Assembly: GCA_940337035.1 (NCBI GenBank)
Contig: OW679202.1
Coordinates: 16,742,708 to 16,806,707 of the forward strand
DNA length: 64,000 nt
Origin: Agriotes lineatus
Lineage: Eukaryota; Arthropoda; Insecta; Coleoptera; Elateridae
Direction: 5' to 3'
Position numbers and translations under genes: made by a program. Positions 1 through 11,312 of this stretch are shown in pieces (the stretch's first letter is position 1; each line of letters opens with the position of its first letter). The notes under the pieces are model-generated. The model saw only the letters and a program-made list of their open reading frames with translations, made no database searches and had not been told where the DNA came from.

Positions 1-974
1 GAAGCCTTACGTAACATTTCTCTAGATAGTTATCGCAAGCATTTCTGATTTTTTCTTTTAAATGTTCCAAGTTAACAGATTTAACTTTATTTTTCAAAAT
101 TCCCCACAAGAAGAAGTCTAGTGGAGTCAAGTACGGTGATTTAGGCATCCACTGTATCGGTCCATTTATACCTATCCAATTTTCTCCAAAAGTTTCATTT
201 AAATATTGTTGGACAATTCTTGCTTTATGCGGTGGAGCTCCGTCTGCTGGAAACACATGTTTGCTCTCAGCTGTAATGGCACATTTTCGAGAAGCACAGG
301 AAGTTGTTCTTGAATAAATTGCAAATATCGCTTGCTACGTAAAATTCCTTTGTAAAAATATGGACCAATCAAATGCCTATTAATAATACCACACCAAACG
401 TTAATTCCGAAGTGTCCTTGGTTTTCAATCGGATTGACAAAATGTGGATTTTCAGTGACCTAAAAATGTTCATTTTTTTTATTGGGCTTACCGTTACTAA
501 CAAAACGGCTTTTGTCCGTCCACAACATATGCTGAAACATCAGATTGTCATTGATCTCTAAATTTTCCATCACTTGAGCAACGTAATTAATTCTTTGTTG
601 TTGATGTTGATCTGACAAGTGTTCTAAGTTGTGAAGTTTATAATCGTGATAACCATTTTCTTTCAACATTTTTCGTACTGAACTATATTTTAAATTCATG
701 TCACGACAGGCTTGCCGAATCGAGTTCCTTGGATGGTCTTCAAAATACTGCAAAATAGTGGCAACAGTATTGTCAGAATTGACCCTTTTAACAATTTTTC
801 TTTCCTTTCGAGAAGAAAATGCCTTGTTATTTGCATGTAAATTGCAAATATTTTTAAGCTTGGAATAACACGTTCGGGGTATCTCTGGACGTATAACTGA
901 ACTGCTCTTCTAGAGTTCTTTTGAGATTCCCCATAAACTAATAACATGTCGACTTTTCCGTTGTGCATGAACAT
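1..974 (-). pseudogene. DUF4817-type (Tc1/mariner superfamily) transposase, broken and cut by the window edge
   Basis: Reading on the minus strand, the protein starts near 974 with an N-terminal helix-turn-helix part of the kind found in DUF4817 transposases (VYGESQKNSRRAVQLYVQRY). It shifts frame between about 780 and 696, then continues with HNLEHLSDQHQQQRINYVAQ and the first catalytic region MLWTDKSRF. After another break near 460-250, the ADGAPPH block (second Asp) and the SPYLTPLDFFL block follow at about 265-105. The third catalytic Asp, expected in SPDLTPLD, is Tyr here. Coding similarity runs to base 1, so the C-terminus lies outside. The enzyme would have cut and pasted its own element; it is dead through frameshifts and the lost Asp. 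A related copy sits at 62213-63305. Family is judged from motifs only. Confidence 0.8.
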
Positions 975-1379
975 TTTTCAAAGTCAAATGACAACAAAAC
1001 AATATTTGTCAACCATTAGTTTCATTATTGACAGATGCGACTTTGCTATTTGTTTCCAAAGGCTACTTATTTAAATCGTGACTTTTTTTTACAAATTTGC
1101 TTATAATATTTTAATGGAAGAAGATAGAAAATTGTTTTCTTTACAAAATGTGTTCAGAAAAATTAGCTCTTTTTAAATATGTTAAAATATAGGTATGTTT
1201 CCGGGAAAAAAAGAATCAATGACTTTATTACTTCAGTTTCCAAATATCGAAAAATATACAAATTTGGCTTAAAATGGACCTTACTCAATCCCATTTAAGA
1301 ACCTCTTTTCAGATTTTTTCTATCGTTTTTCGTTTTCTTATAATAGAGCTGAGACATCGAGTTTCCCTCACCATGTACA
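975..1379. other. AT-rich spacer, nothing recognised
   Basis: No coding similarity or clear repeat ends are seen. It may hold the 5' end of the DUF4817 element on its left and the 3' part of the LINE on its right, but no inverted repeat could be matched. Confidence 0.4.
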
Positions 1380-2540
1380 TCCTTCTGAAAATCTTCCTTG
1401 AAAATGCGCATTCATCTTGACATGAACGACGGTAGAAAAGTATTCACAGAAATGATCAGCTACTTGTCCATTCTAAAGAACTCCCTCATCGGTAATTAGT
1501 GTGATGTCTTTAGGATGAAAAGTTTGTTGTTGACCAGATTCCATACAGTTCTTATTTTGTTAGATGATGTATTTATAAATTTTTTGTTAGTCTAGTTTAG
1601 CTTTGCTAATTAAGTACCGGTGATTATACTTCAGTATAGTATATCTGTTTTTGTATTTCAGTCAAACCTGTTTGTTTAAACAAACAAAATACTTCTCTAA
1701 GAACTCTACTGCTGTCCTTTATTTTATCGGTTACCCATGGTTTTATACGACTTTTGCAACATTCAGGCAAATATGGGCAATTTTTATAAAATAATTCCAT
1801 AAACACGGATAAAAATTCCTTAAATCCTTGATTTATGCTAAACTATTATAAGATCATTCCAATCAACTGCTATTAAATCATAGGTTACTGTTGCTAACCT
1901 AGTAGTACTAGTTTTCCGTACAAATTGTCGTTGATAGACTTACATCGTCGTCATCTAGTATCAGCACAAGACTATGGTGATCAGCTTCTATATTAGTAAC
2001 TAGGTAATCAATGCCAGTGATTGACACTTTACCATTTTTCACATCTATTCTCGATCTTACAAGAAATACAAATGTCCATTAGTAAATCAAGGTCTTTTGA
2101 TCTTGTCAGATAATTAACATTTAGGCCACCAGTTAAAATAATATTTGGGCAGATAGAAGCACAATCTAATATTGATAGTGTTGTAATGAAGAACTCCATG
2201 TTATTACTGTATGGTGGTCTATAAACACATATTACTAATATTTTACGGTTTGCGGATTTAATTGCACACAGCACTCGATAATATTTTCAATAGTGTATTC
2301 ACTGAACTTTTGTAGTTCATGTACCTTTAAGTTATTGTTGGAAAATAGAAGAGTTCCACCATGAACGGTATCCTTCCTACAGTATTTTGCTGCAACTGTG
2401 TAACCAGGTAAGCTAATTATTTTAGCAACTTCTAAATTTAGCCAATGTTCTTGCATACAAATTACATGAGGTTGCAATTCTTGAGAGATTATTTTGAGTT
2501 GATTTAGTCTGATAAACTCTGTATGGTGATACTGTGTATG
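1380..2540 (-). pseudogene. Non-LTR retrotransposon (LINE) fragment: endonuclease plus linker
   Basis: Read from 2540 downwards, the first part (2477-2235) has the start of an AP-type endonuclease (PHVICMQEHWLN, then GYTVAAKYCRKDTVHGG). After a frame break, 2274-2029 gives VICVYRPPYSNN and ILTGGLNVNYL, which corresponds to the usual GDFN motif with Asp-Phe changed. Then IDYLVTNIEADHHSL (about 2020-1965) is the terminal His-containing motif. Further down, KPWVTDKIKDSSRVLREVF (1806-1624) and NKIRTVWNLV/ITLITDEGV (about 1580-1480) match the endonuclease-RT linker of CR1/Jockey-like LINEs. The reverse transcriptase itself is missing. Several frameshifts and stops make it a pseudogene. The clade is inferred. 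Confidence 0.75.
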
Positions 2541-3034
2541 ATAACTTTGTTTTCAATTTTATTTCTTTTTGCCTTACCATTTGCACTATTACTGTCACTA
2601 TGTATGACGATGAAAAATATGTAGTGCTAGTAAATTCATATTTAACCCCATGTTGATTATAAGTGAGGAAATATCACTGGTATACATCTTGTGATAATAA
2701 TTTTATTCAAATTTGCGATATTTTGCTTTGAAACTTTGTTTTCTATTATAAAAAAAGCGATGTCGATGTTGAAGGGATCCAGCTCTTTTAATACCGAACA
2801 TGACAGGGGTTTGAAGCTCAAAAGAAATCTGAAGATTTTTGATCTTGGTATTTCTATTAAATCTTACACAATTTCTTTGCTTATTTAGTGATTTAATTAC
2901 CTTAATTAGCTATCTTACTTACTTAGTTAATTATTAATATTGTAATAATGAAGAAAGTATAAGTACGCTAATTTAAAAAAAATGACTGTTAACCAGGTAG
3001 TAGTGGTATCGTGCTTGCGAAAGAATTGGTTCAG
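2541..3034. other. Spacer without recognised features
   Basis: AT-rich DNA with no protein similarity and no repeat boundaries that I can support. Confidence 0.4.
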
Positions 3035-3333
3035 TTATCTGAAGAGATCCGACACTCGGATGAGTCTCATTGATATGGCAACTGCAGACTCAAAAGGGTT
3101 TTGCCTTAAATATTCTAAAAGAACTGCGTCCTTTTCATTACCAGAAATTCTAGGATGCTCAGATCCTGCTTTTCTTCTAACACTTCTTTTTTGCTCCCAG
3201 CGTTTCTTAACTCTGAAGACAGTGTCTTTACTGATGTTCATCAATCGAGCAATTTGTCTTATAGAAAAATCATCTTCTATTTTATAATTCGAATTTTTGA
3301 ATTGTCTAAATGACGCTGCATTTTAACATTAAA
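3035..3333 (-). pseudogene. Tc1-like transposase, N-terminal DNA-binding fragment
   Basis: The minus strand gives an open stretch containing FSIRQIARLMNISKDTVFRV followed by KKRWEQKRSVRRKAGSEHPR. This is the paired helix-turn-helix layout and basic GRPR-like hook of Tc1-type transposases. It begins near 3333 without an obvious ATG and loses similarity after about 3050. No catalytic DDE region is present, so this is a truncated relic. Only the domain type is supported. Confidence 0.65.
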
Positions 3334-4162
3334 GAAATTGTCTAATATACATATTTTTGTAACTAGGAAACTCATCATGTCCGCCTTAAACTATAACATA
3401 GTTTGTGTGCTTAATTTTATTGCACAGAAGTGTGGATAGAAATCCGATCTCTGTTATAAATTAATTTTAACTTGGGTTTAAGACACTTGAAAGCCACTTC
3501 ACAACACCTCTACCAAACAGCATATAATGAGAAGAGACTCAGCGCTAGGCAGTATTAGCGTATAGCTTAAAATCTCCCGCCCGCTAGGCTCCCAGGTCTT
3601 ATCCCTCTGGCGGGAGGGATCCCAGTTAAACAGCTCAGAGCAAAACCATGAATCTAGAATTCGTTGGTTTAAACTGCAGTGCGGTGTTGCCAAGGTTAAT
3701 ACAACCTTCGAACGATAATAACTTGGGTTACAAAATGCCAATTTTATAAGTACATAATTCCTAATACGTTTACATCAACGGTTGCTTTGAAGTATAGCAA
3801 TTATTTGTATTTATCGTGGTTTTTGTTTGTATACCTATTTCTTTGTAATTGCAATCGCAAAACAAACTAAAGCACACTATAATGCGAAATACGCGCGAAA
3901 TATGCGTTGCCACGTTTGCGATTTGTGGATTTATATTATAAAGTTAAGGGCATTTAAAATCTCTTAAAGGGTTGCTGTAACCTCATGTCGTCAAACGTTT
4001 CCACTGAACATCTGGATCCTATTGAGGTCAAGCTGTCTTGCATACAATGCTTTGGGTTGCACGAGCCGCTCGCCTTGTCTCGCCCAAGTGTTTAAATGAC
4101 AAGAAATGTTTATTTATGACTCTGTAAATTTAAACAGTAATCTAGAATAAGATAATTGTGTG
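3334..4162. other. Non-coding stretch with a 19-base block shared with 6849-6867
   Basis: No gene is recognised. The block TCTCTTCTCATTATATGCT (minus strand here, about 3518-3537) recurs on the plus strand at about 6849, which suggests both are pieces of one repeat family. The 80-codon minus-strand frame at 3499-3741 shows no family similarity and is not called. Confidence 0.35.
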
Positions 4163-4620
4163 TCATTACATGAAAGTCGTCATTTTTAACGAAAAATCGT
4201 GAAGATGGTAACACTTTTTTTAACGCAAAATCCTGAAAAACAACACTTTTTTAAACTAATTATTTGATTGAAATTGTGAATTGTCAATTTGACAGTTGAA
4301 AATTCTGAAGTCCTTTTCGACACAATTTTGAGTTACAAGAGATCACTATGCAATAAATAACATGTACAGTCGGCGCCTTAGAAATTGAAACAATACTATG
4401 ATATATTTTGCTTGTATTTTTAAGTGCAGAAACTGGGCTTTTGTAGTTGTGATGGTTTTGATTGTTATGTCAGATTTTTTATTGTTTGTCAAATATGAAA
4501 TGACAGCTCACATTAATGAAGTAATCACAGCAAAAAATAATAATAACTTAAATATTACAACACATGTTACGTGTCCCGCTTTCTAAGGCGCCGACACGTA
4601 TGAAAGCAACTATTTTTCAC
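4163..4620 (+). repeat. Copy of the roughly 270-base repeat family also seen at 55.9 and 63.5 kb, interrupted by a MITE
   Basis: The run from GAAAGTCGTCATTTTTAACG through GAAATTGTGAATTGTCAATT to AGTTACAAGAGATCACTATG matches, with substitutions, the units at 55956-56207 and 63540-63840. The match resumes after the insertion at 4596 (ACGTATGAAAGC). It is non-coding. The copy at 63720 shows the uninterrupted sequence across the insertion point. Confidence 0.75.
4369..4595. mobile_element. Short TIR element (MITE) of about 227 bp
   Basis: The ends are perfect 16-base inverted repeats, GTCGGCGCCTTAGAAA and TTTCTAAGGCGCCGAC. It lies inside the repeat copy described above, and the related sequence near 63725 reads straight through (CATGTACAACACGTATG), giving an empty-site comparison. 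The exact target duplication cannot be fixed because ACA occurs on both sides. The inside holds no transposase; the 62-codon frame at 4398 has no family similarity. Confidence 0.8.
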
Positions 4621-5058
4621 TCATTTTCTTGCGTTAATCGCACTGCAAATTCATGAAAAAAACTAAAAAAAGTATGACTTCCAAAACTAGTTGCATACAT
4701 AACTATTTAAATTTTTTTATTTGAATAAGTTTCAACGCTCACACTGACAGTCATAAAACGAAATTTGTCTTCAAATTTTACTGCTAACTTTAATAAACCT
4801 ACGTCTACTGTTTTGTAAATTAAAATGCGAATAATTAATTTTTCGTTGACCGCTTGTTAATTCCTAAAAAAGGATGGATTAATAGATGTCATTAATACAC
4901 TGTTTTTGATTAATACACTCTTTTTCAATAATTAACTGTTTTTGTGATTTTGACGTTTTGATGATATTTTGCATGAAGGTTAGTTGTTGTTAATCAAATT
5001 TTTCACCACAAAAAAGATCTTGTGGCCAACGAAAAAAATGTGTAATCAACTCGTTTGT

Positions 5059-5152
5059 TAATGGGCGATTAATAATCTCAACTATTAAAGGCACTCACAT
5101 CGCTCGTTCGTGCTTTAAACAGTTTCGATTATTAATCGCCTTCATTAACACA
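5059..5152. repeat. Inverted repeat, arms about 23 bases
   Basis: GTTAATGGGCGATTAATAATC on the left is mirrored by GATTATTAATCGCCTTCATT on the right, with about 50 bases between. It could be the core of a foldback MITE; no target duplication was found. Confidence 0.55.
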
Positions 5153-5256
5153 CTTGTTGGTTAAATAACTATTCCCACAACAGTTATACAAAAAGTTGGC
5201 CAATGGTATGTTTTAATAAAAAAAGTGTTACGAATACAAGAAAAAATTAAGTAGTT

Positions 5257-5282
5257 CCAAAGAGCATATATATGCTCTTTGG
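5257..5282. repeat. Perfect 26-base palindrome
   Basis: CCAAAGAGCATAT is followed at once by its exact reverse complement. No gene neighbour explains it as a terminator. Confidence 0.7.
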
Positions 5283-5658
5283 TAGTTCTTTATTTATTAG
5301 CTGTAACTCGCTAGAACGGGTAGGTCAGTATCTATAAATAAATACGAGAACCGAGACAAATTGTACTTCTGGCTAAAATAGGTACTCTGTTCTTTGCTTT
5401 TGGGTTAGCCATAAATACTTCAAACTTTGTAGTTTGTAAAGAAACATGTGATCTTTACAACAAAATGAATTAGGAAATTAGGACAAGTAATTTGATTTTA
5501 GTTTAGTTCAGAACAAGCTAGCTGATGGTACAGTACCGTACAGTTTAGTAAGATCTGGATTTAAATCCTGTATTCAACGTATTTACGTATTGAGATTGTG
5601 TTTTCAGTATTCTTCGGTTAATAATTGGTGCGACGCAAGTCATAATAATAAATTTTCA

Positions 5659-6107
5659 ATGGCTCCTTTAACATGTGCCTATTTTGGTTGTTTGCGAAAT
5701 CGCAAACAAGACTGCGATTTAAGTTTCTTTCGTTTTCCGAAAGATACCTGCAGAGGTGGGAAGTGGTTAACTAATTGTGGAAATCTGAATCTTTATAAAC
5801 TCTCTTCTGAACAATTACGTGAAAAGCGAATTGTGCTGTGCATTTTAGTGAACACCATTTTATGAATTCATTAAAAAATAAATTAGTTTTTGATGCAATT
5901 CCGTTGCATTACAAAACGAATAAGGTTACCAGTATCCAGGGCTTGACTGAACAATGTGTTCCTGTGTCGCCGGAGAAAATTTTGTTAAAAAAAGAAATTG
6001 CTCCGAAAGTGTATACGAACACCACAAACCGAGGGAAATTGCCAATTGAAGAACATCTCTCACCGTCACGCTATTCTGGTTCGGAAGAAGACCGTATTTT
6101 ATTACAG
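5659..6107 (+). pseudogene. THAP-type zinc-finger exon (P-element/THAP9-related or host THAP gene), one frame break
   Basis: From the ATG at 5659 the frame reads LTCAYFGCLRNRKQDC, then LSFFRFPKD and KWLTNCGNLNLYKL. This is the CX4C start and the conserved FP and Trp of the C2CH THAP DNA-binding domain. Near 5820 one base is out of frame; the next frame gives the CX2H part (NCAVHF), SEHHF and an AVPTIF-like box (VFDAIPL), then a linker to 6107. The exon ends at CAG|GTGAGT, a strong splice donor. The rest of the protein is not found; LINE sequence begins at 6300. The frame break could also be an assembly error. It may be the first exon of a second P-like transposase like the one at 17251. Confidence 0.8.
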
Positions 6108-6299
6108 GTGAGTGCTATTGTACAATAATTAATGATAGACAGTATTTTCAAGGGTAATACCACACAAGGTGAAACTTTTTGAGAATTTTTTTCGTTCATA
6201 TGCAAAATATTGCGTTTAAATTTCTCGAAACCAAGTGCAGTTGAGCAGTTTTTGTTGAGAGAAATTTGCAATAATTTGCATGCTGACGAAAGAATTTTT

Positions 6300-6560
6300 G
6301 TAACTGAAATTCATTAACACGGCTAGATTAGAATTTCCGTCGGCGGTTGCCCCAAATTCAAGCATACATAAAAATAATATCTGCGTTGATTACCTGCGCC
6401 TCAATAAAAGCCGAAACGGGCCATTATACCATGCACCGAAGTTTTTTAATTTATTACCTCCGGGTATTCGAATGATACCGTTTAATAAATTTAAAATAAC
6501 AATAAAATCGTTCTTGTTAAAACACGCTTTTTACAACAACGAAGAATTTTGCGCGCGCAT
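6300..6560 (+). pseudogene. C-terminal tail of a non-LTR retrotransposon
   Basis: The plus strand encodes YHAPKFFNLLPPGIR followed by FNKFKITIKSFLL. This corresponds to the 'lWN.LP..IR....FK..LK..LL' end common to many LINE reverse-transcriptase proteins. Upstream, TRLEFPSAVAPNS-like text (from about 6318) fits the same region. Only the tail is present, so it is a fragment. Confidence 0.65.
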
Positions 6561-8708
6561 TGGCGACCTCATTGAAATCTTACTTAATTTCGGAAAAATG
6601 CCTTTCCGGATTTTAACAAATTCGAATATCTGGATTGTAAAAGGCGTTGTAGTTTGCTGGTCCGTACGACCTTCTTACAATGCGGTAACAGATCTGGCAA
6701 CATGGGCAATTTATCTTCGCGCTCGAGGGTTTGTCCGCTGCTTTCAGGTAGAAAACCCAAATAAGGTTTGCTTTCTCCACATTTTAATTCGAGAAAAGTG
6801 GTATGCAACCCAATTAACAAGCAATACGTTTACAGCCATAAGCTTGCGTCTCTTCTCATTATATGCTCTTTGCCTCTACTACTACTACTTTTTGTACAAC
6901 CTTACACTCAAGCCAAAAGCTAGCAGTTTGTTGATAGAGATATACCATGAATTCTTAGATGCCAATATTCTTGCTTATATGCAGTGTTGAATCCGCTCCC
7001 GAAACATTACCACTTCATGATTTTTTTAAAACTATAAAAGAATGGGTGCATTGTGCGAGAATAGGTAAAAGTACCCCCGAAAGGTTTCATTCCCCCCCCC
7101 TCCCCGAAGTAATCAGTCTGAATTCAACACTGCTTCTATGTGTTGATGAATTAAATAGAAGGGAGCCTTCTGACCAGAACATTGGTCTTTTGTTTCCTTT
7201 AACACCTCTATGACTCAGAGTTCAAAGCAGTTTGACTCAGTAGTCTTGCACAAACTTGAAGTTAGTTTTTGCAGATAGATATGCTTATTGGAATACCCCG
7301 ACGGAGATTTTACTGTCTCGTGTTTGCTTAGAAAACTGTGTTCAATTTGACCAGAACACAAATTAATAGTCCTTACACAAGGCCTTTCACTGTAAATATC
7401 TACCCTCATGTTTTCCTTCGTCTTTGATCCCCCACAAACCAGATGAAAATAACAGCCCTGAGGAGATCGTAGGGGATAACACTACGTCTAAAACCTCTGT
7501 AAAGAGTAACATGTAGTTCCTTTGTGCTTTTAGAAGTAGGTGTATTAATATCATGAGCGATGCCCATGAGACTCTTCCCTATCTTTTCCATGGCCATAAT
7601 ACCTTAGCCTAAAGGCTACTCTCCATATCCCTACCTCAACTACTTACTAAGTGTATGGGCATTAGGTGTAAGAGGGCTTTTAATATGTCTTCCGCCTTCT
7701 TGGCCAGTTTTTTATTAAGTGTACATTTCTTTCGACCAAATCCCCCTTTTCTTTCATTTGTTAAGTTTTTTGCAGAAGTTAACTAATACCTTCTGGATGG
7801 TTGATTTTACAATTCCTAGAAATTTTGTCTTTCCTTGTATTTTTTTGTGCATCTCCAACTGTTTACTTATCATTTTGTGTTACAGCAAATGTTAATCAGC
7901 GTCATATACGATTTCTGTTTACAATAACCAACTAAAATAACAGATTAAGACATCCTTATTCAGAAAAAGAAAAATAATAACCAGCATAAAAGCTAATCAT
8001 TTCTATCGTAGACATTCCTTATAAGTCAGCATTTCTTGTACTTCATTTAGACACTACACCACAACTTTCACTTTGTTTAACAAATACTTAAGTAACTCTA
8101 AAACAGTGACCGAGTGACATGGTTTTATTGGATGAATTCCCTGGAATGCTGAAACAAATTTTGTTTCTTTAAAGGACTTTATGTAACCTTTCATTTTATT
8201 CTGTTGCAGTTTTTAACCGACTAAAATTGACATCTTTGCTATTTAATTTTTTTTCAATTATTCCATCTTCAGTTTCTAGATAGAAGTAACTTTAATTAAG
8301 TATGATTTCAGTTTGATTATATTTTGTTAGTAGATGCTAATAAATCAAATTGTAATTTTTTTGAGCTAATAAAACCATTCCTTGAAGATTAGAACTCATA
8401 TTCAAACTTAAAATGTAAGGATGTGAGGTGAAGTACATATCCTTTTTCAAATTGCGCATCATTTTTGTTTTGGTTCATTCATTCACTAACTCGTAATAGT
8501 ATTGCACTTATACCTATCTTTAGTTTACTAAAATTTCTCTTTTTGAAAATGAAGCCCAAACAAGTTTTTTCCGTGGCCCAACCTTGTTTCGAACACGCTC
8601 TCAAAAGAAGAATTTAAAAATTAAGTGGGTTGCTTAGGCTAGAATTAAGAAATCACCATTTCACTACTACAGGATAGAAGTCTGTAAAATATATATCTAT
8701 ATAGCTAG
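6561..8708. other. About 2.1 kb with no recognised gene
   Basis: Open frames here (for example 6472-6990 beyond the LINE tail, 6959-7213, 7215-7409 and 7406-7597) show no family similarity, and none is called. AT-rich non-coding DNA; the 19-base block at 6849 is shared with 3518-3537. Confidence 0.4.
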
Positions 8709-8779
8709 CATCCCAAATTCGTTAAAACCCCTCACCACACAAATATTTGTGTAGTGAGGGGTTTTAACGAATTTAGGAT
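8709..8779. repeat. Near-perfect palindrome of about 70 bases
   Basis: AATTCGTTAAAACCCCTCAC on the left is mirrored by GTGAGGGGTTTTAACGAATT on the right around the centre AAATATTT, with one mismatch. It lies 30 bases from the large TIR element at 8811 and could form a stable hairpin. Confidence 0.8.
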
Positions 8780-9324
8780 ATTTTCAAACCACAGTGTTTT
8801 ATTTATACTATACCGGGTGTCCATTCTCAAAGTCGAACATAGGAAATTAACATTAGTGCATTCACTCGCTCTTCATTGAAATAATTACCTAAAAACCTTG
8901 AAAACTTACCAAATTGTGAAATATCCCTAAATAATGTGTTACTTAATACATCAAATTCGTAACTTGTGCGGGTGTGACAATCCACTTGGCGATCAATTGT
9001 ATCTTTAATATTACTTTAAATAAATAATGTTTCTTACAATACTATGAAATCAAGTTTTTTTCAAATGCAAGTTGACATTTTGAAATTTACTGTCAATTTT
9101 AATTTATTAACTTAATCATTTAATCAGTTATATGTATATGTTTCTATGGAAATTACTTTACCTCCCGTGGAGGAAAAGGATCGTTTTCTATAGAGCGAGG
9201 CAAAAAAGTAATTTTTTCCACGACCGGGAGTAGAAGTCCGTTTCTATAGCATCAAAATTGTGACAGAAGTAAAACATTTACTCCCTAGGGACTAAATAAG
9301 ACAAAAATTTCCCTAGGGAGTTTT

Positions 9325-9462
9325 CATTATGACTGACACAACAATTATGTCAAATTCGAGGTTATCAGATTAGATTTTGCGTCAGTTTGACACAAACTGA
9401 CTCAAAACCTAACCTGCTAACCTCGAATTTTATATAATTGTGAGCTCTTGTCATAATGACTT
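9325..9462. repeat. Internal inverted repeat (hairpin)
   Basis: TTCATTATGACTGACACAAC...AATTCGAGGTTA on the left is mirrored with some mismatches by TAACCTCGAATT...GTCATAATGA on the right. The centre is GTCAGTTTGACACAAACTGAC. Confidence 0.7.
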
Positions 9463-9660
9463 ACAGTGCCACGAAACTTTAAAATTTACCATAGGCTACT
9501 AATTTAAAATAATTGTAACTAAAATGTCAATAAATGACGTTTAAAAAACGGGTTTTTTGTTTTAAATCTTCCTGGAACATGAAAAAAATAGTATATGCAA
9601 CTCGGAGAGAATGCTATTTTGCTTCAGTGCAATTTCTCTCCCTTATTGTATAATCTACTA

Positions 9661-10333
9661 TAATTTTCTAACTTTTGTTTAAATTAAATATGACAGCTGT
9701 GTATTATCGTAGCAACCCAATCTAGCTACTGACATTTTGAAATGTGATTGACTGTCCTTATTTCTTTTGAAATTGTTAAAGTTCTTGCCATAGAAAAAAA
9801 TATTGTATTATACACGACAATAAAGTTATTTCTATCCACTCTGGAATCATTAACGTCTCGACTTCGTCTCGACGTTAAACGATTCACTCATGGATAAAAT
9901 CTAACTTATCGTCTTGTATAATAAATTACTATTTTTCTATAGCACATGTTAAAGTGTGCTTTTATCAACTCAAAACAAAAGGTCAAGTTTTACTTTAACA
10001 GCAATGGTAGATAAAGTAGCACTTTAACATCAAGGATAGATAAAGTAATTTAATTTTCTAACTTTTGTTTAAATTAAATATGACAGCTTTGTATTATCGT
10101 AGCAACCCAATCTAGCTACTGACATTTTGAAATGTGACTGACTGTCCTTATTTTCTTTTGAAATTGTTAAAGTTCTTGCTATAGAAAAAAATATTGTATT
10201 ATACACGACAATAACGTTATTTCTATCCACTCTTGAATCATTAACGTCTCGACTTCGTCTCGACGTTAAACTATTCACTCATGGATAAAATTTAACTTAT
10301 CGTCTTGTATAATAAATTACTATTTTCTGTAGA
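9661..10333 (+). repeat. Direct duplication, two units of ~285 bp at a spacing of 390
   Basis: TAATTTTCTAACTTTTGTTT begins at 9661 and again at 10051. Both units run through GTATTATCGTAGCAACCCAA and the small palindrome TAACGTCTCGACTTCGTCTC to AATAAATTACTATTTT. They differ by only a few substitutions. The first unit carries an extra ~100 bases before the second begins. Confidence 0.85.
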
Positions 10334-10640
10334 TAATTTTAAAAGACGTTGACAGAAAATACCTGATTTGCGCCAAATAATTACAAATTTTTTAACAAAT
10401 GCTATCGAACTTGTAAAGTAAGGCATGGCATATTTAAAAATTTCCAAGTTTTAAATTAGTATTTTAAAATAAAAATCGCATCTTGAGTATTATTATTGGT
10501 ATCATTTGATGAGTAATAATTTTATCTTTCCATTGATACCATTACCTTCCCTGTAAGTTGAATTGGCGAGCAGGAATCTGTAAAAACGTTCAATACAATG
10601 TTAATCGCCTATGTTCGACTTTGAGAACGGACACCCGGTA

Positions 10641-11298
10641 TAGCTAGGTCAAATTTGCTTTGAATGAAAAAATGGGTAAAAAACCATTCCTCGTAGATTA
10701 GAAGGCGGTCAAAATTACTTTTCTTAGAAATCAAAGTTCAAATAAAACGTGCGTTTCTTTCTAGCTAAAATGTGTAAAATCACAAAAACATTAAAGCATT
10801 CAAATTGTAGTTAATAATTAGCTACAAAGCTTTTTTAAATAAAATTAATAACTTAGGCTGTACTAGCAATATTTCTTAGTGTTAAGTTGCCTTCTATATA
10901 TAATATAATGATACTGTTTCCCATTATTCCCTCTTCAGACAGAGGGCATTTATAAAGCGTTTCCATTTTTTGTGTGTCACAAATTAAATTTCTGCTAGTG
11001 TCATATTAAACTCCCTTTCTATTGTCCTCCTAAATTATTCTTTTGGATGTTTAGGTTTTTTTTCACTTGCGGGCTCCATTCTCATCATACACATATAAAA
11101 ATAAGTCAACACTATTGGAATCTCATGTCAACATACCAATGTCTATTTAAAACAACATACTCTTCCATAGTTTTATTTGCGGCATCCATTCATCTGACAC
11201 TATAAATACTCAAATAATCATTTGGAGATCTGCAATTCCAGCAAATTAATGCAGAATTCCATTAAAGTAATAAAAGTTTTTGTTATACATTACTTGAC
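10641..11298. other. Spacer without recognised features
   Basis: AT-rich DNA between two transposable elements; no coding or repeat signal is supported. Confidence 0.4.
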
Positions 11299-11312
11299 CA
11301 GGGTGCCTACTA

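Larger units (their letters stand above)
4621..5658. other. AT-rich spacer rich in imperfect inverted repeats
   Basis: No gene is recognised. TTAAT/ATTAA-rich motifs recur between 4850 and 5165. Two palindromic structures are listed separately. The stretch leads up to the THAP exon, and 5580-5658 may be its upstream part. Confidence 0.4.
8811..10640. mobile_element. 1.83 kb DNA element with ~45-bp TIRs and TA duplication
   Basis: The left end TACCGGGTGTCCATTCTCAA and the right end (reverse complement TACCGGGTGTCCGTTCTCAA) continue matching for about 45 bases, with TA on both outer sides. This points to the Tc1/mariner group. No transposase frame is found inside, so it is non-autonomous. The interior holds a 138-base inverted repeat (9325-9462) and a 285-base direct duplication (9661 and 10051), so it may be a composite. 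Confidence 0.8.

Noticed and set aside
3499..3741. 80-codon minus-strand frame
   Set aside because: No similarity; part of the block is shared with another non-coding place at 6849.
6472..6990. 172-codon plus-strand frame as a gene
   Set aside because: Only the first part is a LINE tail; the remainder has no similarity.
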